Below, one piece after another: positions 1-6,630 of a stretch of DNA of 21,556 nt. The stretch is from a virus. The notes beneath the pieces were generated by a model. The model searched no databases. It was given only the letters and a program-made list of their open reading frames with translations, and had not been told where the DNA came from. The first letter of the stretch is position 1. Each line of letters opens with the position of its first letter. The stretch spans positions 1 to 21,556 of the IMG/VR virus record IMGVR_UViG_3300043827_000120. One strand, given 5' to 3'. The position numbers were made by a program, and so were the translations under genes.

Positions 1-3000
1 TAAGGTTTAGTTACTTTGATTACTTCGGTGATCCTGCACTTTTAAATCGACCAACTTCTGAACAAGGGTTTTTCTTTAATATTGAAGATGGTGAACTTGC
101 TCCAGAAGCCTGGATGCAAGTAGAGCAAAACTATATTAATAATGATCATATTGTTAGTGTATATGCCTTTAAAGACGTAACAACAAACACTGATCCATTT
201 ACTTCTGGTGGCGCACTTAACACAGCATGGACAGGCTTATCAAATAATACGGTTTGTATTTTATCACTAGGAAATAGAAACACAGCAACTGTTGATGATG
301 GGTTCTTTGTTCAGCTTGTTGGTGGCGGTGATAATTTTATATTACAAAAAGCAAACGGAACTATTGATACTATTGGAGCAAGAAACTCTGAGTGTGATAG
401 TTTTGTATTTGATCCGTTCAACGGTCCTGTATTTCCTACCGGAAGATTAAATAATGTAGGCGATGACTATGAGGATGAAAAACCAGCAGACTATCTTGAT
501 AGAATTACTTCTATGGAACCATATGGTTCTTGGGATGGATCAGCTTCATTTACTCTTAGTACTCCAGTAGTTTTAAATAACTCAAACTGGGTCTTTGAGG
601 GTAGTGCAGAAGAAGCTCAAGTTTTTAGATTTACAGATGCTGATATCTATACCAATGGGATTCAAAGATGCAACGATCCATCCTCAATCGATAATATTTT
701 CCCATTCTTTCCTTACTCAAAAACATCAGGATCTAATAATAATAAGTTCAATGATATGGGTGGGATGGACGGTACTCTTACAGTTTTAAAGAATGCTACT
801 ACCCAATACTGGGAACAAAACCTAGCTGGAACTATGGTTTCATCAGGTCAAGGTGGATTCTCAAATGATAAACGATCTGCTACTAGTACATTTAGAGGAT
901 CACTAAGTACAAAAAATTCACAGATTTCTTTTATATATAGTAATACTTTTAGTGGTTTTGTTTCTTCTTTATATGAACTTGTAGATACACAGAGAAGAGC
1001 CGTAGCTTCTCCAGCAGGAACCTTTGGTGTACTAGATGATATTGAGTTTTACAAAGCACCCTACTTTGACTTTACTACAAAAGAAGTAAAAGGTTCTTCA
1101 AAACAAAAAGTATCTTGTGGATTCTTTTCAGCTTTCTTTGTAGACGTTAGTCGTATAATTGATGCTCCACAAAATGTTTACTCTAATGTAGATGCTTTAG
1201 CTTTTAGCATGGACATGACACAGATTGTTCGTAATGTCTTTACTAACAGAGAAATAAGAGTAGCCAATCCATATCTTGTTGATACATCTACAGCTACTAC
1301 CGTAGACTTAGCATTTGCTAATGGTTCTTTTGCTTCTACTATTAATGCCGCTCTTACTGGGGAAGATATCAAAAAGGTTTGTGGATACCAAAATGAAATT
1401 GCCTGGATTAATAAAGCTGGTATAGTTAAGTATGCTGGCTTTAATAGTAACATGGAAAATGTATTTACTTTAGATGAAGAAGCTTTAGATGTTGCTCTAA
1501 ATAAAAATACAAATTCCTCAGCAAGAAGATTTGCTGTAAAGCTAAATCCAAGTGGTGTAATTACTGTAGCTGATGGTGCTACTGGAATTAGTGCTATTAC
1601 AGATTTAGTAAATGGAACTCCAAACCAATCACCAAAGGGTTCCTATGTATCTGTAGATGCTGGGTTTGATCATGCTATTACCCTTAGAGCAGACGGTGCA
1701 GCCTTTGCTTGGGGCACAAATACTTCTGGTCAGACATCTGTTCCTGCTGGTATTTTCTTTAAATCTGTTAAAGCACATGGAAACTACAGTTGTGGTATAG
1801 ATACTAATAATGTATTTAGAGCATGGGGTTCTGTTTCTGGTACTGTTAGTAATGCTTTAGATTACTGGGTTGGACCTACTTTTGTTGTAGTAAAAAAACC
1901 AATTAATGTTTCTTTTGGTCAGAGTACCGGCAATTTTTCGTACACTATATTAGGTAGTGCTCCATCCTTTGTAACAAACTTCTTTAATACATCAGTAAAC
2001 TATCTTAATGTTTGCTTTACAGATACATATTTAATCGCAGAAACAACAGAAAAAGAAAACTATATTGTTACAGCTGGATCATCATCTAGTATAAGTGGAT
2101 TGCCATCTACTACATCTTTCCAAGATTTAGCTATACTACACGCCGCTAACAATTATTCTTTAATAGTTGGTCAAGATGGGATTAAAGCACCGCTAAAAGA
2201 AATCTACTCAAAAGATATTGATGAAGATGGTGTAAATGAAACTGATATTAAATATACATCTATTGATCAAGCAAGTGATGTTGCTTTAGTAACCTTAGAT
2301 TCTGATGGTGCTGTTAGAATTTTATATGTAAATTTACAAGCTATTGGAACAAATACAGCTATCGGTTTAAATAATTGTGTATACTTTGGTAAAGAAGATT
2401 TACTACCATATTTAACAGACGATACTGGACAGGTTCCTCAGTTAGCAGCTAATGAAGGATTTGTTAAAGTAGTTGCTTGTGGTGGTTATGATAGAAGACC
2501 ATGTGTTGTTTGGTTATTACACTCTAATGGTAGTGTTTATGGCGTAGAATTAACTACATCAATTAATACAGATGTCTTTGGTCGTTACTACAAAGCAGAT
2601 ACACAAAGCCCACAGTTTGGACTAAACTTTACATATTTAGGTGATACCACCACAAGAATGCAAATAGACCTTTATAGTAATTGCTATCCTCCAAATACTT
2701 TTCAACCTGGAAGTACTGGTGGTTCGCGCTTATTTATTAAATGTGCTTTAAATAAAATACCAAAAGATAGCAACGGAAGAAGATTCCCAGTAATAGATTT
2801 GTTTGGTTCTTACGCTACATATGGTGGTTGCGTTTGTGCTAATACTAAGTATAATGGTAATGAAGCTGCTTTAATTCCATACCAAGAACCAGAAATTGTT
2901 CTATTCCCCCCAGTTGGTTGTCTTGTTTCACCAAGATTAAACGCCATGTTATCTAAACTCCAGCAAAGAAAGGTTACTTTAAATGAAGATGGAACTGGTG

Positions 3001-3647
3001 TTTATACTGATAATCCAGAGTTTAGTCGTGACTTCTATAATGAAGTATTTGCAATAATCGAAAGTAGCAAGGGCGATCCAGAAATTATTTATGCTCCACC
3101 AAGAAATGTTTCATATGCCCGTAGTCCGTTTATTTCAGCAAGTGCTGCTGACTTTACAGGATCAAACCCATCATTGGTTATTCTTGGTAATAACGGTAAT
3201 TTAACTATTTTAGCAGCTCCTAATAGCTATGTAGCATTTACAGCACCAAATAATTTAAGTACATTTAGTACTGATTTGGCAACAAAAAAGTTTACAAAAA
3301 CAAATGCTTCGTTTACGCATCCAGCCGCTAGTACTATTTTTAATAGAGGAACACCAGAATTAGTTGTACTTCAGTCTACTTACCTAAAACCACAGTATGT
3401 TTCAAATCCAAGTCAATTTACAGAATCTGTTGCATTTGATATTGATACTGGTGCTTCTGGTGGTTCTGGTACTATAGTAATTCCTGGATTATCTTTTGAT
3501 GGTGCACCAAGTGGATTCCAACAATTCTATATTGATCAAGGATTGGTTGGTAGATTTGGTGGCGATTTTAACCTAGATAGCGAAGTAAGTGCTGTTGAGA
3601 AACAGCTTCACAATACTGGTACTAAGATTCTTAAGAAACTAAAGTGA
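1..3647 (+). CDS. Large virion/fibre-like protein with RCC1-like repeats, 5'-truncated by window
   Basis: The reading frame is open from base 3, upstream of the first visible ATG (114), so the true start lies before the window and at least 1214 residues are present. I do not recognise the family. Numbering from Met114, residues 516-572 hold two RCC1-like units: A-G-F-D-H-A-I-T-L followed by A-W-G-T-N-x-S-G-Q-x-x-V-P (W533), then A-H-G-N-Y-S-C-G and A-W-G (W571), 38 residues apart, a style typical of beta-propeller blades. Further blade-like stretches occur around 'VVWLLHSNGSVYGVEL'. A D-x-D-x-D-G loop sits at 701-706, and the C-terminus has an EF-hand-like loop (D1151, N1153, D1155, E1157, S1159, E1162). 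The protein is rich in Ser, Thr, Asn and Gly with little charge, as phage fibres are. Its position before another virion-type gene and the scaffold suggests a structural or host-binding role. That role is inferred, not shown. Confidence 0.8.
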   Translation, partial: RFSYFDYFGDPALLNRPTSEQGFFFNIEDGELAPEAWMQVEQNYINNDHIVSVYAFKDVTTNTDPFTSGGALNTAWTGLSNNTVCILSLGNRNTATVDDGFFVQLVGGGDNFILQKANGTIDTIGARNSECDSFVFDPFNGPVFPTGRLNNVGDDYEDEKPADYLDRITSMEPYGSWDGSASFTLSTPVVLNNSNWVFEGSAEEAQVFRFTDADIYTNGIQRCNDPSSIDNIFPFFPYSKTSGSNNNKFNDMGGMDGTLTVLKNATTQYWEQNLAGTMVSSGQGGFSNDKRSATSTFRGSLSTKNSQISFIYSNTFSGFVSSLYELVDTQRRAVASPAGTFGVLDDIEFYKAPYFDFTTKEVKGSSKQKVSCGFFSAFFVDVSRIIDAPQNVYSNVDALAFSMDMTQIVRNVFTNREIRVANPYLVDTSTATTVDLAFANGSFASTINAALTGEDIKKVCGYQNEIAWINKAGIVKYAGFNSNMENVFTLDEEALDVALNKNTNSSARRFAVKLNPSGVITVADGATGISAITDLVNGTPNQSPKGSYVSVDAGFDHAITLRADGAAFAWGTNTSGQTSVPAGIFFKSVKAHGNYSCGIDTNNVFRAWGSVSGTVSNALDYWVGPTFVVVKKPINVSFGQSTGNFSYTILGSAPSFVTNFFNTSVNYLNVCFTDTYLIAETTEKENYIVTAGSSSSISGLPSTTSFQDLAILHAANNYSLIVGQDGIKAPLKEIYSKDIDEDGVNETDIKYTSIDQASDVALVTLDSDGAVRILYVNLQAIGTNTAIGLNNCVYFGKEDLLPYLTDDTGQVPQLAANEGFVKVVACGGYDRRPCVVWLLHSNGSVYGVELTTSINTDVFGRYYKADTQSPQFGLNFTYLGDTTTRMQIDLYSNCYPPNTFQPGSTGGSRLFIKCALNKIPKDSNGRRFPVIDLFGSYATYGGCVCANTKYNGNEAALIPYQEPEIVLFPPVGCLVSPRLNAMLSKLQQRKVTLNEDGTGVYTDNPEFSRDFYNEVFAIIESSKGDPEIIYAPPRNVSYARSPFISASAADFTGSNPSLVILGNNGNLTILAAPNSYVAFTAPNNLSTFSTDLATKKFTKTNASFTHPAASTIFNRGTPELVVLQSTYLKPQYVSNPSQFTESVAFDIDTGASGGSGTIVIPGLSFDGAPSGFQQFYIDQGLVGRFGGDFNLDSEVSAVEKQLHNTGTKILKKLK

Positions 3648-3654
3648 GGTAAAC

Positions 3655-4992
3655 ATGTCTATTACACAACAACAACAACTAGCTTTGCGTCGTGGTCTTT
3701 TATATAATACCGCTACTAATCAACTTGTTACTTTTAATCCAGTAACAGCTAATACTTCTAATGTTGGAAATCTTCCAAGAACATCTTCGGTTGCTGTAAC
3801 AATACCTATTAATGCAGAAGGTGGAGATACAACTGTTGATTCTGTTTTCCCACCATCACAACCAGGAGCAACTATAAATGCTATGGAAGGCAGTAAAGTA
3901 GTAACTAATGTTTCTATTTGGAATAGAGTTCAGGGTGCGGCTGGATCTAAGTATATTTTTATCAGAGATATTCTTTCATCTGATTCTGCTCCAGCTGTTG
4001 GTGATTTTGTAGAATCACATTCAGATGCTTCAGATAATATGTATTCAAACTTAACTAAAATTGTAGAGATTAATCCAACAGTTACTATGAAGATTATAGA
4101 TCTAGAAATAAATCTTTATAGACCAGCTACTCCTCCAAGTAATCCTTTTGGAATACTTCAAGTTAATATAATTGCTGTACCAAATACTCCACTTGATTTT
4201 CAATTAGCCGCGTCGGAATGCGTTGGTCAAAAATTTATATTTACTATTCCAGGAGATTTATCTTCTATTGTTGCTCAATTTGTAGATACAATTTCTGGTG
4301 GACAGGAAAATAGAAATAGACTTAAAGAACTACTTGGATTTACTAATTTTTCTAGCTCTGACCATACACAAGTAACTTTTACAAACTTTATTAATGATGT
4401 TTTTAATGGTGGAACAACATTTAAAATGTATGGTGATACGGCTCCAAGTTTAGATATAGTTAGTGGTAGGCAAAAAGGAAAAGCATACAGTATTAATGAT
4501 ACAAGATATCCATTTCCGTTTGTTATGAAGTTTGAAAAGTATATTAATGAAGAAGATTTATCAATATTTAGTAATGGTACTGATTTACCAGAGGGTTTAA
4601 TTGGTCAGTCGTTTAACCTAAGCTCACTATACTTTACCAACTCTTCTGTTTCTCCAGCAGATGCTTTCTTTAATAATGCTTCTGGATTTGTTTTACCTAT
4701 ATCTACTGTAGATTTAGAATTAAATACAGGAGATGGTACTGCGCCACTTAATGAAACATTTATTGCTTGCGATTTACTTTGTTATAAACTAAATAAACCA
4801 TTAATAACTTTTACTGGTTCTGGCTCTATATTTTCTAAAACTAATGTAACTAATGTTGTATTTGGAAGTGAACCAGTAGAAACACAAGTTGTATATAATG
4901 GCGATTCAATTGATAAAGATAGTTTACTAACTGATTGGGAAGCTGGTTATCATCAGGCTGGTAGAATTTTACAGAACAAACTAAAGAAGTGA
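3655..4992 (+). CDS. Unrecognised virion-associated protein (445 aa)
   Basis: The start ATG follows the upstream stop by 7 bases, and GTGAGG at the stop serves as ribosome binding site. The 445-residue product begins with a Gln-rich stretch (M-S-I-T-Q-Q-Q-Q) and is then Ser/Thr/Asn-rich with a beta-strand-like pattern, no signal peptide and no clear membrane helix. I recognise no family. Its last 30 residues (G416-K445) match the end of the preceding large protein: DS, five residues, E, three residues, H, two residues, G, then an IL pair and a terminal KLK. In the central 15 residues D, S, E, H and G align without a gap. This suggests that the two neighbours attach to the same virion component or share an origin. 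A structural (fibre, decoration or adaptor) role is inferred from context and composition only. Confidence 0.8.
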   Translation: MSITQQQQLALRRGLLYNTATNQLVTFNPVTANTSNVGNLPRTSSVAVTIPINAEGGDTTVDSVFPPSQPGATINAMEGSKVVTNVSIWNRVQGAAGSKYIFIRDILSSDSAPAVGDFVESHSDASDNMYSNLTKIVEINPTVTMKIIDLEINLYRPATPPSNPFGILQVNIIAVPNTPLDFQLAASECVGQKFIFTIPGDLSSIVAQFVDTISGGQENRNRLKELLGFTNFSSSDHTQVTFTNFINDVFNGGTTFKMYGDTAPSLDIVSGRQKGKAYSINDTRYPFPFVMKFEKYINEEDLSIFSNGTDLPEGLIGQSFNLSSLYFTNSSVSPADAFFNNASGFVLPISTVDLELNTGDGTAPLNETFIACDLLCYKLNKPLITFTGSGSIFSKTNVTNVVFGSEPVETQVVYNGDSIDKDSLLTDWEAGYHQAGRILQNKLKK

Positions 4993-4999
4993 GGACACA

Positions 5000-5245
5000 A
5001 TGGGAGCAAGAAAGAAAAAGAAAGCAGCGGCTGCTGGCCCTGGCCCACAGGGTGTTGGTAAGCCATCATTAAAAGAATCATTATCTAAGATTAAAGTAGA
5101 GAGAACAGAAGTTCCAAAGAAATCTATGGCTACAAGAAAACAGGAAATGTCTGCTAGCCGAGAAGAAACAAAGAAGAAGCGTAAAGCTGACTATGCTGCC
5201 AAGTCTGGTTCTACCGGAAAGGTTGTTGGAAAGGGGCCGATGTAA
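5000..5245 (+). CDS. Small lysine-rich basic protein (81 aa), possible T7 gp7.3-like virion protein
   Basis: This 81-residue protein opens with M-G-A-R followed by four lysines and an alanine run, and has many Lys/Arg residues throughout (for example K-K-K-R-K near residue 60). It has no hydrophobic segment. The start follows the previous stop by 7 bases with a GTGAGGAC ribosome binding site. Its stop overlaps the next start (TAATG), so translation is probably coupled. T7 places small basic virion proteins (gp6.7, and gp7.3 with a lysine-rich N-terminus) just upstream of its portal and scaffold genes. The position and composition here are similar, so an ejected or tail-associated protein is plausible, though I see no convincing homology. 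Nucleic-acid binding is another possibility. Confidence 0.75.
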   Translation: MGARKKKKAAAAGPGPQGVGKPSLKESLSKIKVERTEVPKKSMATRKQEMSASREETKKKRKADYAAKSGSTGKVVGKGPM

Positions 5246-5451
5246 TGATGAATGATCAAGCTCGTAAACCAGAACCAACTAAAGATAAAAAGAAAACCGG
5301 AAAGCAAAGACCTAATATGATGTCTAACCAGGGTCCTGGTGAGGATGCATCAACTGGTGTATTTGCTGGTGGTATGGGTGTAAGAACCAGAAAACGTACA
5401 GCTAAACCTACTCAATCCGCAATAGGTGGTATGATTAAATACGGTAAATAA
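5245..5451 (+). CDS. Small basic protein (68 aa), second of a coupled trio
   Basis: The ATG shares its A with the TAA stop of the preceding gene and the gene ends with another TAATG overlap, so it is sandwiched between two coupled neighbours. The 68-residue product has a charged, proline- and lysine-rich N-terminal half, a Gly-rich middle (F-A-G-G-M-G) and a basic tail (V-R-T-R-K-R-T-A-K-P-T-Q-S) ending I-K-Y-G-K. No family is recognised. A second in-frame ATG lies directly after the first (M-M-N-D). Gene position resembles that of the small ejected proteins of T7-like phages, but this is inference. Coding is supported by frame continuity with both neighbours and by position in an all-plus gene array. 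Confidence 0.7.
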   Translation: MMNDQARKPEPTKDKKKTGKQRPNMMSNQGPGEDASTGVFAGGMGVRTRKRTAKPTQSAIGGMIKYGK

Positions 5452-5555
5452 TGAAACCTAAAATTAATTTAGAGTATATTAAAAATCGGACTGGCCCAAA
5501 GCCAGATACTAAGAAACCTCAACAAGTAAAGAAAGCTAAGACTGGTCGCAAGTGA
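5451..5555 (+). CDS. Tiny basic protein (34 aa), third of the coupled trio
   Basis: The ATG overlaps the TAA of the 68-residue protein (TAATG) and the frame ends at TGA 5553-5555, giving 34 residues starting M-K-P-K-I-N-L-E-Y-I and ending K-T-G-R-K. About a third of the residues are Lys or Arg. Without this frame there would be an unexplained gap of about 130 bases before the scaffold gene. The overlapping start, basic composition shared with its two upstream neighbours and the clean stop shortly before the scaffold ribosome binding site support it as a real gene. No function can be assigned. Confidence 0.6.
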   Translation: MKPKINLEYIKNRTGPKPDTKKPQQVKKAKTGRK

Positions 5556-5581
5556 CCAACAATCTTAGCAAGGAGAGATAA

Positions 5582-6517
5582 ATGATAGACAACAACAATG
5601 CTGAACAATCTCAGCCTGTCGAGACTCAGCCAGAATTAGTTAATACAACCCCAGCTGAAGACCCTGTTACTACACATGAACGTGCTATGTTTAACAAGTA
5701 CGTTAAGGATCAGGGTCAGAAGATCCCATCTAACTTCAAAGATGCGGATGCTTGGTTTAACAGCCTAATGGAAGCCCGTAAAGGCTTTACACAGGCTAGA
5801 CAGGAAGTCGCTGCCCTGAAGAAGCAGTACAACGAGAATGGCGTTAGTAACCCAAATTACCAACAGCCATCTGTGGAAAGTCAGGTTCAAGAAGAGTCAA
5901 AGCAAGAAGACCTTTCTGGTGTGCCAGAGGATCTTAAGATTGCAACTCAGGATCCAACAAAGATTCCAAATAACTCACGAATTAGTGCAGAAGATTGGGC
6001 CAAGTGGGGCAAGGAAATTGACTCCAGTGGTTCCGTAAGTGCAGCTACTCGTAAGGAAATTAAGGAAAAGATGGGTGCTGATGATGTGATTATTGAACAA
6101 ATGATCCGTGGTCGCAAGGCATTAGCCAAGCAATCATGGGACGATGCCGCTTCGGTTGTAGGAGGAGGAGACAACCTAAAGCGTCTGTTCAAGTGGGCAC
6201 AATCTAATCTTACTAAAGAAGAGGTTGATGCCACAAACCGTGCCTTGCAGACTACTGCATATAAGAATGTCTTGCTGGGCTTAAAGGCTAGATTTGAATC
6301 AGAAACACCACAGGCAAAGCCACAAGCTAAGGAACCACAGGCTTTGCAAAACAGGGTTAATCCCTCACAGGTTCCTCAACAAGTGCAAGTATTCAAGAAT
6401 ATGGCAGAACAAAAGGCTGCTGTAGCCGATCCCCGATATCGTACTGATCCTAATTTCAGACGGGCGGTTGAGCAAATGCTTGTTAATACTTCACGGTTTG
6501 GTTTTAGAAATCGTTAA
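5582..6517 (+). CDS. Capsid assembly scaffold protein
   Basis: The 311-residue product is hydrophilic, Gln/Glu/Lys-rich and predicted mostly helical, with a disordered acidic N-terminus (residues 1-30) and a long low-complexity Gln/Pro stretch around residues 245-275. It ends with a compact basic segment (R-F-G-F-R-N-R). This is the usual make-up of T7 gp9-type scaffolds, which are about 300 residues long, and it lies directly upstream of the major capsid gene as in T7. The protein would guide prohead assembly through its C-terminus and then leave the shell. AAGGAGAG lies 5 bases before the ATG. The assignment rests on position, size and composition; no signature motif of the family was identified. 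Confidence 0.75.
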   Translation: MIDNNNAEQSQPVETQPELVNTTPAEDPVTTHERAMFNKYVKDQGQKIPSNFKDADAWFNSLMEARKGFTQARQEVAALKKQYNENGVSNPNYQQPSVESQVQEESKQEDLSGVPEDLKIATQDPTKIPNNSRISAEDWAKWGKEIDSSGSVSAATRKEIKEKMGADDVIIEQMIRGRKALAKQSWDDAASVVGGGDNLKRLFKWAQSNLTKEEVDATNRALQTTAYKNVLLGLKARFESETPQAKPQAKEPQALQNRVNPSQVPQQVQVFKNMAEQKAAVADPRYRTDPNFRRAVEQMLVNTSRFGFRNR

Positions 6518-6518
6518 C

Positions 6519-6568
6519 TCCGTATAATCTTGTAAGAAAATTATATAAGTATTTCTTACAGACACGGA
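6519..6568 (+). promoter_or_regulatory. Long imperfect hairpin in capsid-gene leader
   Basis: TGTAAGAAA (6531-6539) and TTTCTTACA (6552-6560) form a perfect 9-base-pair inverted repeat around a 12-base AT-rich loop. TCCGT (6519-6523) and ACGGA (6564-6568) add an outer 5-base-pair stem across an asymmetric internal loop (7 and 3 bases). No T-run follows, so it is not a typical intrinsic terminator. Possible roles are an RNase III processing site, as T7 has between late genes, a 5' stabilising structure for capsid mRNA, or a protein-binding operator. The pairing is seen; the role is inferred. Confidence 0.5.
6523..6528 (+). promoter_or_regulatory. Possible -10 box (TATAAT) before the capsid gene
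   Basis: A perfect TATAAT lies in the longest gap so far, just after the scaffold stop, where an extra capsid promoter would make sense. The best -35-like string is TTGGTT at 6498-6503 with a 19-base spacer, which is poor, and there is no extended -10 TG. In AT-rich DNA this hexamer can occur by chance. Confidence 0.2.
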
Positions 6569-6578
6569 ATAATTGATG

Positions 6579-6627
6579 GTTTCTCCTATTTATTTTTTAA
6601 CAGAGAGAAACTTTTTTAAGGAGAAAC
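6579..6627 (+). promoter_or_regulatory. Alternative pairing that can cover the capsid ribosome binding site
   Basis: GTTTCTCCT (6579-6587) is the exact reverse complement of AGGAGAAAC (6619-6627), which is the Shine-Dalgarno region of the capsid gene whose ATG is at 6631. The same upstream element also pairs over 7 bases with GAGAAAC at 6605-6611, and this second hairpin is followed at once by six T residues (6612-6617). The two pairings cannot coexist. One hides the ribosome binding site; the other leaves it free but resembles a weak terminator. The complementarity is seen directly; a switching role is inferred. Confidence 0.45.
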
Positions 6628-6630
6628 AAT

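Noticed and set aside
114-116. ATG 114 as the true start of the first gene
   Set aside because: The same frame is open without a stop to base 3 and encodes fibre-like sequence, and no ribosome binding site precedes 114.
6605-6617. Intrinsic terminator just before the capsid gene
   Set aside because: The GAGAAAC/GTTTCTC stem has only 7 pairs, is AT-rich and has a 19-base loop, so it is kept only as part of a possible switch.
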